DNA of 64,000 nucleotides from Straminergon stramineum (taxonomy: Eukaryota; Streptophyta; Bryopsida; Hypnales; Calliergonaceae), in NCBI GenBank assembly GCA_963920665.1, contig OY987266.1:15877001-15941000 (forward strand), given 5' to 3'. Positions 1 to 11,229 of the stretch are shown here, one piece after another. Numbering within the stretch: the first letter of the stretch is position 1; the number at the start of each line of letters is the position of its first letter. The notes beneath the pieces were generated by a model that was given only the letters and a program-made list of their open reading frames with translations, was not told where the DNA came from and searched no databases. The translations under genes were made by a program, and so were the position numbers.

Positions 1-480
1 GGATGTCTCAACAATGTTTTGGACATTGGTTCGAGCGCTGACCCTACTGCCGTGTCGACACCCTCTTGACTGGAGCTGGAGCTGAGATTGACTTTTCCAT
101 TTGTGAACTTTTTTTCGTCTTCTTGTTGCCTTGTCTTTGCAAGTTTTTGAACTGAAATCCTTTTCGATATCTTGAAGTACATGAAGGTCACGTGAATGAA
201 CCCTAGAACGATGTCTAGATGTTAAGACTGATGTTGTAATAGACGTCTCAGTCATGTGAAGTGCTGCATGTTTAGCTTCGGGTGCCAAGATTGTTCTGTC
301 GAACGTGTTTTCGGGTTTGGGTGTCGAGTTGTTCGTCTGATGTCACATGTCGTATAAGACGAGTGTCGCATATACGAGACAAATTTGACGAGCGCGAAAT
401 TAGGGTTTAGGATTTTCGAGCAGGGCAGCCAAAATTTTTATCTTACGTGGCGGGTTGTCAACAGTGACGTGGAAAGCTTT
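1..480. other. Unassigned sequence, possible 5' part of a gene-D-type element
   Basis: No gene is recognised. The stretch is rich in short GACATC, GTCTA and GACG words like those in the introns and 3' region of the En/Spm-like element at 19.2-23.4 kb. Positions 420-494 lead into the first GC-rich array through an AAAATTTTT run and a CACGT-rich spacer, much as 18.92-19.0 kb does in mirror orientation. I infer that it may be the 5' part of a minus-strand copy of that element running off the left edge. The similarity was judged by eye. Confidence 0.25.
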
Positions 481-494
481 GACCACGTCACCAT

Positions 495-718
495 GGGCGA
501 CTGCGGGTGGGGTGCGTGCGGGTAAGGTGGGGCGACCGCGGGTACCAGAATGAGGGCAACTGCGGGTCCTAAATCCAGGGCGACCGCGGGTCCCAAAATG
601 AGGGCGACTGCGGGTCCAAAATCCAGGGCGACTGTGGGTCCAACTCAGGGCGACTGCGAGTCCAACTCAAGGCGACTGAGGGTGTAAAGGCGACCGCGGG
701 TGTAAGGAAAAGGGCGAT
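495..718 (+). repeat. GC-rich minisatellite array 1 (GGGCGACYGCGGGT)
   Basis: About a dozen imperfect copies of GGGCGACTGCGGGT / GGGCGACCGCGGGT are separated by short spacers such as CCAAAATCCA. The same core recurs in four other arrays in this window. It lies about 0.9 kb 3' of the hAT gene stop, in the same orientation as array 2 at that gene's 5' side, so the two are not terminal inverted repeats of the hAT gene. Confidence 0.9.
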
Positions 719-1584
719 CTTGGCTTTATCCCATATGCAAGGAATTTCTTTTGTTCCAAGGATGATAAGAACTTCTAATATACGACATAAATGCAATTGT
801 CCATCTTTGAAAATTGGGTCCCAATTCCCACAAGAGAGATCTTACTGAGTCCTCATACCGGAAATGAGTATTTTTGTGAGGGGAAAGGCAAGTACATCAC
901 ATCATAGAGTTCCATTGGAGATGATTTTCATACTCACTAGTCCATCCGTTAAAGGTTAAGAGCAACCTCGTGTGCCGTTGCAATTGCAAACATGGATATA
1001 ACAACCATTTCAATCTTGCTCACGATTTAGGATCCTTCAGTTTCCATGTGCCATTGCATTCTCCTAAGCCTTAAATTAAGTATTTCACATTCTGTGGTCA
1101 TTCACTCATTCATAGGAGCCTCCGAGTTCTACATGTTTTTATTACATATGGTTGGGAATTTCTAATTCAAATTTTCTACTCCTATTGAAGTGTAGAAGCC
1201 AAGATCGCAATTGGATATAATAATTACACCAAAAATAGATACAAAAACAAGAAAAAAGTAAGGATAATTAGTATTACTGTATTTATAAGTTGTACACACT
1301 AATAGAGTAGTGACCCAATCTTATAAATGAACTTCTACTTCAATTGTACTTCCATGAACTTTGTTAAGATCTCCACGTCTATACCTGTAGAAGTCCACAC
1401 TAAAGACATTGAACAAAACTTTGTAATTCTAACACTATCATGCTTTCATACTAAAGTAGATACTACACAAAACTCATCTATAGGCTATTTGCCCATGAAC
1501 TTAAGCTAGAAAACTTCAACACACCAAAATTATGCAAAAGCATTACATTACCACTTCACTACCTCTAAATCTATATTTATAAAG
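719..1584. other. AT-rich spacer, no gene seen
   Basis: This lies between array 1 and the 3' end of the hAT pseudogene. It holds only short open frames without recognisable motifs, and may include the 3' untranslated region of the minus-strand transposase gene. Confidence 0.5.
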
Positions 1585-4500
1585 TTACGGTGAAAATGTG
1601 TAATCACTAGGCACCTCATCAGCGTCAGGGTCAGAATCATCATCCGACTCCTCCCCCCTATCATTATCATCACGATTATCATTCTCGTCGTCCTCCCTTC
1701 GTACTCGTTCATTTTGTACTTCATGTTCTACCTTTGAGTTCATGTTCCGCACTTCAGTATCCACGACGCCATCGCCACTAGTTTGCACCAATCGTTTAGT
1801 CAACCTCAATGCATCTCTTGTTCTATCAAGGTTGGATGCAGGATGTCGTCCGCCTCTACTGGATTGCCCGATGTTTCGATTGGAATTGGCTTCACCCATG
1901 ATGAATCTTTGGACAACATGGTTCTGTTGTTTGGGATTTCTTTGTAGCCTCTCTTGCGTCTTCCTCAATCGCTTTTTCTGTCCTCTTGTGCCTTCACGCA
2001 CGAGCAAGGATGATTCTCCAGGGCCAGAAATAGAGGAGGGTTGAGTGGGTTGCGGAGCTGAAGCATGGCCTTCATTATCAACTGTCTTAAGAAGACTATT
2101 ATGCAAGGGCGGCCTAGTCGCACGGGTTGGTATAGACCTAGTCGCCCTAGCATTGTTTGCGTTTCCTCCTCCACTTAAGGGCACCGTACGATTCCGGTTC
2201 ATAACAGCTTGCAAGGGCAAGTCTGAATCATATTCCACATTTTCTGTTCTTAAGGGGCTTTGTAATGGAGAAAGTGGAACGCTTATAAGCACAACATCTT
2301 CGACGTGTGTTGGCGGTGTTCCCTCCTCTTGCCTTTCATTTACCTCAGCAACTCAAGCAGCACTTCGTAGGTTCATTACCCTTGTAGAACCTTAATCTAC
2401 GACATTTGGAGATCTTGCTTCCTCAGCTCTTATGGGCATTGGACTATGTATGCCTTCCTTGGGGTTGTCGGGACTACTTGCCTGAGTTGGTGATGAATTT
2501 ATTGGAGGAGGTACATTCCTATCCCTAGCAGAGACGTAGGGTTGCAGGGGCCTTCGCGGTGCATGTTGAATCTCCTCCTCCTCAGAGTAGTACGTATTAT
2601 TCTCAGCTGTAAATGTATTTCCATAGTTGTGTCTCGGTGGAGGACTCTTTTCACTACGAATCACTCCTATCCAAATATTTCCATGTAGACGCTCTTCTAC
2701 CAGCCTAATGTTCTCATTAGCTCGAGCCCTTCTAACTGGGTCGCCATCCCCTGATGATCCTGTACCTAATGGCTCCTCATTATCTTCCAAGGTATTTCCA
2801 TCCATAAGGTACTTTTCGTAGAACACTATAGGATTGTGTCCACGTTTCTCACGTTCAAGTTTATTGTTGGTGTAGATATACACCAATGCTTCCGCCTTAG
2901 ATGTGGTTAGGCGATTTCTCACTTTATTGTGCACAAACGAATACATGCTCCAATTCCTTTCACATGATGATGCTGAGCATATCAAAGATAGAACTCTCAT
3001 TGCAATTTTTGGGAGAACATTAGCACCGACAAGATTCCACCATTGATGAAGCATTAGTTTACATTGTGTAATATCAGGAGCCTCTTCTAAGGGGTCAAAA
3101 GGACCTGTCTTCTCTTCGAACTGCGTGAGCTCCTGCAATGCCTCCATGTATGATAATCCCAATGACTCGCTCATTTTTTGAAGCACCCGATTTAAGGCTC
3201 TTTTGGCCACACCGTTGTTACGAAGGGTTCCTACTTCAATCAAGAAAGGATTTAAGAGTGCCCCTGCATAGTGTAGGTCTGTGAGCATCAATTTCCAACG
3301 AGCCTCGAATTGCGTCTCAAACTTCATTGCAGTTTCATCATTCAGAAAAAAAGGTTCGTTTCTCAAGCTCCACACGTGCTCTTGAAGAGTCTTCATAACC
3401 AACCAAGCCTTAGGCATTGCCGGGGCTTTCCCATCAAACACTCGGAGAGCAATAATGACGGGCTCCACCATGTGCAAAAAATTCTCACACTCCACCCAAA
3501 AAGATTCCGCATGAATGTCATTCCGCGCTATACGGGCTCACGCACTCAATACATCTCCATTTTGGCGACATTCCAAACTAGCCTCAAATTGCACATATGT
3601 CTCATCCATTATCACTCGCATCAATGTTGACTTGCAGTCCACCACACGTGATATCATGAGGAAGTTCACTGCAAAGCGTGTTTGAGAAGGCATTCGCAAT
3701 GCCTTGTCCGGGGAGTACTTTCGGAAGAGAGCCAATGTGGAATGGTACCTCTTGATGTATTTTACTATCTGCGTACAACGTCGTACTATTCTCGTCACCT
3801 TGACATCCTTTGCCCAGTCTTCCAAAAGCAAGTACAAAATGTGTGCTGCGCATCCTTGGGTATACATGTGAGGATATTTCTCTTGTAATGCCTTCAAAGT
3901 CCCCGTCATGACAGCAGCATTGTCCGTACATAGTTGGACAATGTTTTGGGGGCCAACCTCTTCTATGTATTGCGCCATCATATTGGTTGTATACGCAATG
4001 TCCTTCTTCTCCCCCGTGGTGTCCACCGATCCAAGAAACACATCCCCCGCAGGACACACGAGCATTAAATTTAGTAATGGACGGCTATTAGTATCAGACC
4101 AACCATCCGAACAAATAGTCGCTCCATAAACTTCGATAGAGTGCTTTGTCCGCTCAGTGACCATTTTAGAAACACTTTCTTTCTTTGGCTCTATCATTCT
4201 TGTACGCAAAGCATTGTATGAGGGCGGTTGGTATCATAGTCCTGATGCCGCTGTCTCTTTCACTGCTTTCACAAAGGCAGGATGGCGCGCAACATTGAAT
4301 GCGATGCTAGCCTCATAAAAAAAGGAAGCCCACATGGTATCTAACTTTGCTCTTGTGCTACTTTGTAATGCCTCATCCATGCTAGTTTGCCTAGAAATGG
4401 AAGGGTTATTCCTCCTTCTCAAAATTGTTTGAGGAGTGGAATCTCCTGAATCTGTAATAGGGAGCATTGGTTCATTCGTAGCACTAGGCTCCTCTGACCT

Positions 4501-4863
4501 CTCCCTATCCCCCTCCAACATAGGCTCAACCACAGTCTCGTCTACAACATCAAATTCTAGAACCTCCTCATGCATTTGTTCAAAGCTCATTTCCTTTGGA
4601 ACAACCCCACCACAAGTCCTGAACTTTTGCAATACTGCCCATGGGATTTTCTTACATCACTCCAATGCAGTCCTGCCGCCAAATCCAAAGTGACAAAATG
4701 CCCGCTTTCGTACAAATACGGAGGTCCACCCACAGAAAACACATGTTCGTGTGTTTCCCGCAAATTGACGGTCAATGTCTACAACCAACCAAGGGTCCCA
4801 CTCCTTCGTGGCTCTCCTTGTATCGTTAATGGTAGTCCTCCTCCCCTCACCCCGACTAGCCAT
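1585..4863 (-). pseudogene. hAT-superfamily transposase (BED-like finger, DUF659, hAT dimerisation), broken by five stops
   Basis: One reading frame of about 1,092 codons runs from the ATG at 4863 to a TAA at 1585-1587. It has no frameshift but five premature stops: TGA at 4657-4659, 4234-4236, 3538-3540 and 2353-2355, and TAA at 2392-2394. In order: a BED-like finger (CVFC near residue 42, then a CHFGFGG segment); a DUF659 catalytic half with SDGWSD, RPLLNLMLVCPAGDVFL, VGPQNIVQLCTDNA and GCAAHILYLLLEDW (about 4180-3800), whose SDGW and CTDN aspartates fit hAT catalytic positions; and a C-terminal hAT dimerisation block with HQWWNLVGANVLPKIA and SSCERNWSMYSF (about 3040-2870). A low-complexity acidic tail (2292-1585, rich in D, E, N and R) follows and is unusual. 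Array 2 lies about 320 bp upstream. The enzyme would cut and paste DNA in the nucleus; this copy is non-functional as read. Confidence 0.88.
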
Positions 4864-5182
4864 ATTGTTCCTCGCCTATGAGTTCTTCAAACAATATTAT
4901 CATATGAATCAAAGCCTTGATTTAGAAAAAAGAATGGCAAAGCCACTTGCTTTGAACGGTCTTTTAAACCACACAAACCAAGTCGTTGCCCTCTAAAGAA
5001 CCAAACATCCGCAAGAAGCCTCTTTCGAAGATTCAAGGCAAGAGTTCATCTCTGAAGCAAGGTGAAAACCATAGTCCGGGCCTTCAGCTTTATACTGCCG
5101 TCCTGCTAGCACCGCAAGTCGCCCCTTGAGAGCCAGAATGGGTGCAGGAAACGGGCGACATCGTAACAGGCACACTCGCCCC

Positions 5183-5500
5183 ATGGGTGACTGCGGGTCA
5201 ACGGTTTGCACTAGGAGCGCGCATGCAGATCAAAGGGCGACTGCGGGTCCAAGGGGGGCGATTGCGGGTTGAAAAAGAGGCGACTGCGGGTCCAAGGGGG
5301 GCGATTGCGGGTTGAAAAAGAGGCGACTGCGGGTCCTAGGGGGGCGACTATGGGTCGAAAAAGAGGCGACTGCGGGTAAGGGGGGCGAGTGCGGGTGGAA
5401 GGGGGGGCGACTGCGGGTCCAGGAAGTGCGACTGCGGGTAGAAGGGGCGACCGCGGGTCTCAAGAGGCGACTTCGGGTACTTGAAGGGCAACCGCGCTTA
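5183..5500 (+). repeat. GC-rich minisatellite array 2
   Basis: Direct copies of GGGCGACTGCGGGT and variants alternate with G-runs and TTGAAAAAGA spacers. The segment GGTCCAAGGGGGGCGATTGC is duplicated in tandem near 5250-5310. It lies directly 5' of the minus-strand hAT gene, so on that coding strand the core reads ACCCGCAGTCGCCC. Confidence 0.9.
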
Positions 5501-6377
5501 CGCTTTAGGACCCAAGGCCATTTTTGTTATCCCGTTAGCGTTCCATCGCTGAGTTTCTAGATGAAAGTCATCCTAGTTTAGATAGAGATTTTATTAAACC
5601 CTAAACACTATCCAAGGGTTTCACGTGGTATTTATAGATACTTCAAAAAAAGATTTTCGGGAGTATGGTCATAGACTTAAAGAATGCAATTTTTTTTTTA
5701 AACAACCACATGAAGGGAAACTCATTTCAAATCCATTCCAACAAACTTAATAAAAAATAAATAGAATTAGCTTGTACTCAAATGTGGAAAAAATTAAGAA
5801 CTTTCTCTTTCAAATTAAAAAGAAAAATGGGGGACAACATTGGTTGATCAAACCATATACATGGAATCCACAACTCAAAATGTATAACTTCCATTTCTCT
5901 ATCAATTCCAAAAGTATTCTTTTGAGTACCTTTTTAGGATGTTTTTTCCCAAATTATAAATCTCAAGAAGAATCCATACATTCACGAGGTGAAGGGCATG
6001 GGAATGTTGTCATTTACAATATGTTCAAACCATATGTTAAAATACTGAAAAATGCAACCATATAAACTTATATTGAAACTCTCATGGATGATGCAGCTTA
6101 AATTTATTGAGGGTTCTTTGTGTAGACTCAAAGTTACTAGAATTCTTTTCTTTTTTAAAACACTACACAAATTTAACAAGAAATTAACATTCACATAACT
6201 TCAAATCATCAAAATTTGTCAAAAATTCAAATGTTTGGATCCAAATGCAATCACATTTTCATACACAAAAAATAAAAATAAACATTCTTGTATTTCAGCA
6301 AAAATAAGGACAAAGCCTTTTTCTTCATATATCTTGGAAGAAGTACATAGTCATAAAAGAAACAAGAGCCACCTAAT
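5501..6377. other. AT-rich spacer between array 2 and gene A
   Basis: No coding sequence is supported. A plant-telomere-like AAACCCTAAAC (about 5596-5606) is followed by TATTTATAGATA (about 5630), which resembles a TATA box on the plus strand, although no plus-strand gene follows. The rest is AT-rich and probably includes gene A's 3' untranslated region. Confidence 0.45.
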
Positions 6378-7937
6378 TTATACTCCATCCATTTCCCCTT
6401 GTTCTTCCCTTTTCTTCTTTTCCAATTCTATTTGGGCTCTTGCCACTCTCTCTTCCCTCTTCAAAAGAGTCAGGTCATGGTTCCACATCTTATTTTGGAT
6501 CCACCACTTCTTGAACAATGACATGAACCTGATGTGTGCCTTCGGCCACGACATCTTTTCCTCCAACTTCTGTTCCAATCTTTTCACAGATGCTAACTTC
6601 ATCTTCAACTTCTCTATTTCCGTAGTGGATGATGAATCTTCAACATCCACAGACAATGAATCCGATTGCAACGACCGGTCAATAGGATCTGCATCCTTCA
6701 TCTCCTTCAAGCGGTTCAATGTCGATCTTGCCTTTTCCACACCTCCTTTTTCAATGGCAAGGTTGTTTTCTTCCATCCTACATTTTTCCATTATTGTTTG
6801 AAGTCGTTCATCCATAACAGGATTGACATTTGAACTAGAACCTCCATCTTCTCCCTTATTGAACTTGAGGTAAAATTGTTCCAGTTGTTCCATTTCTCTT
6901 TGTTGGGCTGCCAAACGAGTTTGTCCAGCTTGAATTAGTTCTTTGAGGGTGCCCACATCCTCAACCTGAATCTCTTGTGCGCTTCGCTTCTCGATGATCT
7001 CACACTCCCTTTCTTTTTCTTCAAGATCCTTTAAAAGCATCTCCAACTCCACTTTATAGGATTCTTTCGTCCGCCGTTTATTGTCTTCTCCAAGCACACC
7101 TTGATGTTCTTGTTCCATTTCACGCAATCCTTCCATGGAAGGCAAATTCATCAAGGTCAAAGGAATCTCTTCTTCGGCTTCACTCTCCCCATCCAACCTA
7201 TCTTCATTAATTTCTTGCAAGCGAGCTTGCAAGTAATGGAACACTTCGTCATCTTCAAGAGGACGGACGCCTATCAGTTCCACAGACATAAAAGGTTCTC
7301 CATCCGTTGGTGTGGTCCGTTGCATGTTGCCTTCTTCTGATACCACCAATGCTAAGTTTTCTTCCATTGATGTATCTTCCATCCTGTCCCTAGGTTCAAG
7401 CAATGGCTCTTCATCGGAGTCCGATTCTCTAGTTGACGTTGACCAAACATAATCCTCATCTGCCACTCCTTCTATAATGTTCTTTTTGGGCCCTAGCCCA
7501 TCCCGAGGATTATTTGAAGGACCCGCTCTGGGAATGTCTTTTGTATCTGGAAGCGTGACATTCTTGGATGTCTTGAAGGTCATCCAATCTACCGTTTTCC
7601 CCAATTGTAACTCTGCATATACCATTTGGCATATGCCCATTGAGACTTCGCTCCGTGGAATTTTTTGCTTTCCGTACAATGCTCGGTACACTTCAATACA
7701 TCTCTGGACAAATGCATCATCCTTGCAGTAATGAAGATTTGCTTGGTTTTGCTTCACATGGTGAATGTGTCGATGTTAAGGGAAGAGCTTGTCGATATGG
7801 CACCAATCCACAAATAACTTGCAAGTCGTCAAGGTCCAATCGGAATTTACATGACGCCATCCCCGATATGCCTTAGCCGCTGGGTCAAGAAGGGCGCGTC
7901 GTTGCCTGCTATGGCGATCTCCTTTCTTCTTCGTCAT
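6378..7937 (-). pseudogene. Gene A: member of an unrecognised plant family (WCHI/RC/VDW domain plus coiled coil), one in-frame stop
   Basis: I do not recognise this family, but two relatives lie in this window (13021-14484 and 15738-18230). The ATG at 7937 was chosen because the conserved domain begins just after it. Codon 54 (7776-7778) is TAA, at a place where both relatives have leucine in the motif FPLxRH; a downstream ATG-like start would lose half of the domain. Shared positions include GWR, the VDWCHIDKLFP block, NLHYC, QRCIEVYRALY, MVYAE and VDW (residues about 26-125). The next part is acidic and serine-rich, then long heptad-like segments rich in E, K, L and R (about residues 290-510) predict coiled coil. 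There is no RING finger, unlike gene C. Array 3 lies about 220 bp upstream. The function is unknown. It may be an accessory ORF of a transposon or a captured host gene. Confidence 0.65.
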
Positions 7938-8157
7938 CTTGTCATGTCACTCTAGCATAAAGAGAACTAGACTTTTTTTGATAATATAACCGAAGAAATG
8001 AACTCGTAAACGTGGAAGCCACAACACGTGTAGATGCCCAAACTTCCAACCCACGAACCGGCAGTCAGACGCTTCAAGGCGGATGAAAGGCGCGGTGCGA
8101 CGAAGGAAGTGACGACTTGGGAATCCAATATCCCCTTAAATACCCGAAGTTGCCTAG

Positions 8158-8505
8158 GGCGTGTGCGGGAAGAGGGCGCGTGTGGGTCTTGGGCGACCGC
8201 GGGTTTGGGTCCCACTGTTCAGAAACTGCCATTCAGGAAAAATTACAGTTTCTGGAAGGAGACCTCGGGTGCAGGGTGACCGCGGGTATAGGGGGGCGGT
8301 TGCATATGGCGACCACAGGTCTTTTCCTAGGCGACCTCGGGTAATGGGGCGACCGTGGGTACAGGGGCGGCTGCATATAGGGCGACTACAGGTCATTTCT
8401 TGGGCGACCGTGGGTCTCAGATTCCAAAAGGTCTTCCCCAGTTCATGACGATGGGAGTAGCTACGTATGGGGCGACCTCGGGTCAGGGGCGTCCACGGGT
8501 CAAGG
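8158..8505 (+). repeat. GC-rich minisatellite array 3
   Basis: Degenerate copies of GGGCGACCGCGGGT, with variants such as GGGCGACCTCGGGT and GGGCGACTACAGGT, are mixed with ATATGGGGCG spacers. It lies directly 5' of gene A. On gene A's coding strand the core reads ACCCGCGGTCGCCC, the same orientation relation as array 2 to the hAT gene. Confidence 0.88.
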
Positions 8506-8689
8506 GCGCCAAAAAACATGAGTTTGAGTTTCCGCCCTAACAAATTGGAGGGAAGGTGTTCAAACTTTTTAAGTACCGCTTCCCCCTTTTCTGAGGATTA
8601 ACTCCAGAAAATTCTAAGAATGAGGCATTCAAGACAAAGTGATCAAAAGTTAATTAAGTAATAAAGAAAGAGAATTGGTTGACGAAGTG

Positions 8690-9390
8690 GAGAGTTGGAA
8701 AAGCCCTTCTTCCTAACATTTTATTTCTTCTTCATCCATCCATGTGGTCATGTAAAATTCAACGTAACCATTTCCTACTTTCATTTTTGGAGGGAGTACA
8801 TTAAAAGGAGACCTTTCCTTGTGGGGGGAAACAATATACAAATAAAATACTGAAACTGTGGGATGCATGAAGAAAAAATCTTTTTATCTACATCAAAAGT
8901 GGTTTTAAAAAATGGAGACTTGGGAAAGCTCTTCTCCTTGACATTTTCTTTTTCCGCATGCTCATGTAAAATTCAACATGACCATTTCCTATTTTAATTT
9001 TTAGAGGGAGTACATTTGGAGGAGACCTTCTCTTTGGGGGAAATGAATAAATGATGTACAAAAAAAATACTAACACCATGAGATGCATGAAGAAAAAATC
9101 TTTTGATCTCCATAAGAAATGGTTTTTAAAAATGGAGGCTTGGGGAAGCTCTTCTCCTTCACAATTTTTTTTTCTTCGTGCTCATGTAAAATTCAACATG
9201 ACCATTTCCTATTTTAATTTTTAGAGGGAGTACATTTGGAGGAGACATTCCCTTTGGGGGGAAACGATGTACAAAAAAATTACTAACACCATGAGATGCA
9301 TGAAGAAAAAATCTTTTGATCTACATAGGAAGTGTTTTTTAAAAATGGAGACTTGGGAAAGCCCTTCTCCTCATCATTTCATTTTCCATC
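8690..9390 (+). repeat. Tandem repeat with ~217-bp unit, three full copies plus a partial
   Basis: Each unit carries the landmarks TCATGTAAAATTCAAC, ACCATTTCCTA, GAGGGAGTACATT, GGATGCATGAAGAAAAAATC or GAGATGCATGAAG, and TTAAAAATGGAG. Copies begin near 8690, 8911 and 9129, with a partial copy from about 9341. Copies 2 and 3 are more alike than copy 1. No coding sense is apparent. The unit length resembles plant satellite units, but the array is very short. Confidence 0.85.
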
Positions 9391-9673
9391 TTTAAACATA
9401 GGAATTTGAATAGGGTCCTCCTCTTGATACATCAAGGGGATTTAAAACACATTTGAAGGGGTGAATGAATATTGAATTTATTGAAGATTAAAAAGTTTGG
9501 AAATGACACCTTCAATGGTTTATATCTTACAAGTGCAAGGTTTTGGGAGTTCAAACTTTTTTATGACATATAATGAAAAGCAAATCACATATGTTTATCA
9601 TTTTATCCACCCTAAAAAATAGAAGTACATTACTTTTGGGGTGGCATACATGGAGAAGGTCCATGGTTTTTCT
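9391..9673. other. AT-rich spacer, no gene seen
   Basis: Nothing beyond simple AT-rich sequence is seen between the 217-bp repeat and the telomere-like repeat. Confidence 0.4.
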
Positions 9674-9726
9674 ATAGGGTTTAGGGTATAGGGTTTAGGG
9701 TATAGGGTTAGGGTTTAGGGTTTGGA
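9674..9726 (+). repeat. Interstitial plant telomere-type repeat
   Basis: About seven units of TTTAGGG or the variant TATAGGG lie in a row, for example AGGGTTTAGGGTATAGGG. TTTAGGG is the usual telomere unit of land plants, which supports the taxonomic guess. It precedes array 4 by about 200 bp. It could mark a repaired break, or could belong to the promoter of a mobile element, since short TTAGGGTTTAGG matches also occur near 400 and 12180. Confidence 0.8.
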
Positions 9727-9930
9727 AAAGCGTCTTCAATTTTTCTAATTAGTCTTACTATAATTCTGTATTTATAGACTGATTTTGTAGTATTAACTCG
9801 CTACCAATATTGAAGGACAGGTCAGTTGTAGTCAATGAAGCACGCAATTAAGTCTGACTTCATTAGTGTTGGAGATGGCTCACATCTTCTGCTACGGTGG
9901 TTTCTTGACTGGCGTGACTTTAAGATAGAG

Positions 9931-11117
9931 GCGATTGCGGGTGGGGGGCGAGTTCAGGTCCTGGGCGACTGCGGGTGGGGGTTGGATTTCTGGCTTGTTG
10001 TTGTTGAGCCCAATTTGGTGGAATGGGGTGCGACTGCGGGTGGGGGGCGAGTTCAGGTCCTGGTGGTTTCGAGGCCAATTTGGTGGATTGGGGGCGACTG
10101 CGGGTGGGGGGCGAGTTCAGGTCTTGGGCGACCGCGGGTAGGGGCGACTTCAGGTCCTGGTGGTTTCGAGGCCAATTTGGTGGATTGGGGGCGACTGCGG
10201 GTGGGGGGCGAGTTCAGGTCTTGGGCGACCGCGGGTAGGGGTGACTTCAGGTCCTGGTGGTTTCGAGGCCAATTTGGTGGATTGGAGGCGACCTCGGGTG
10301 GGGGGGCGACTTCAGGTCCTGGGCGATCGCGGGTGGGGGTGACTTCAGGTCTTGGTGGTTTCGAGGCCAATTTGGTGGATTGGAGGCGACCTCAGGTGGG
10401 GGGGCGACTTCAGGTCCTGGGCCACCGCGGGTTGGGGCGGATTCAGGTCTTGGTGGTTGTGGAGGGCAGTTTGGTGGAATGGAGTGCGACTGCGGGTGGG
10501 GGGTGAGTTCAGGTCCTGGGCGACCGCGGTGGGAACGCGGTCTTTTGTTTTGGTGGTTTCCAGACTAATTTGGCGGAGGGGGGGGGCGACCGCGGGTGGG
10601 GGGCGACTTCAGGTCCTAGGCGACTGCGGGTAGGGGCGCGGGCTTCTGTTTTGGTGGTTCGAGCCTAATTTGGTGGATGGGGGGGGGGGGGGGGGGGGCG
10701 ACCGCGGGTGGGGGGCGACTTCAAATCATGGGCGAGCGTGGGTGGGGGCGACTTCAGGTCTTGGTGGTTTCGAGCCCAATTTGGTGGATGGAGGGGCGAC
10801 CGCGGCTTGGGGGCGACTTCAGGTCCTGGGCGACCGCGGGTGGGAACGCGGTCTTTTGTTTTGGTGGTTTCCAGACTAATTTGGTGGAGGGGGGGGGGCG
10901 ACCGCGGGTGGGGGGCGACTTCAGGTCCTAGGCGATTGCGGGTGGGGGCGCGGGCTTCTGTTTTGGTGGTTCGAGCCTAATTTGGTGGATGGGGGGGGGG
11001 GGGGGCGACCGCGGGTGGGGGGCGACTTCAGGTCATGGGCGAGCGTGGGTGGGGGCGACTTAAGGTCCTGGTGGTTTCGAGCCCAATTTCGTGGATTGGG
11101 GGGCGACCGCGGGTGAG
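9931..11117 (+). repeat. GC-rich minisatellite array 4 with ~97-bp higher-order unit and long G-tracts
   Basis: This is the largest array, about 1.2 kb. The 14-bp core GGGCGACYGCGGGT alternates with GGCGACTTCAGGTC, TTGGTGGTTTCGAGGC and CAATTTGGTGGATTG, forming a higher-order unit of about 95-97 bp (repeated from about 10090, 10187 and 10284), then a longer variant with TGGGAACGCGGTCTTTTGTT (about 10525 and 10842). A run of 20 G lies at 10679-10698 and another long G-run at about 10990-11004. All three forward frames stay open for long stretches because the repeat lacks stop codons; this is not evidence of coding. Confidence 0.93.
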
Positions 11118-11229
11118 GGTGTGCCTTCCAATCCAAAGAAGTTTTAATAAGTATAACGAGTTCAACTTTTAACATCCAAGAACAAGTCACTTCATTAGGA
11201 CCTTGGGGTCTTCAAGGCATCTTCAGGTG

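Noticed and set aside
1742..2395. Plus-strand open frames opposite the hAT 3' region
   Set aside because: They are antisense shadows of the minus-strand hAT frame, with no motif of their own.
9835..10980. Several overlapping long open frames in array 4, up to 223 codons, glycine- and tryptophan-rich
   Set aside because: All three forward frames and one reverse frame are open because the repeat unit lacks stop codons. Frame openness follows from the repeat, not from coding.
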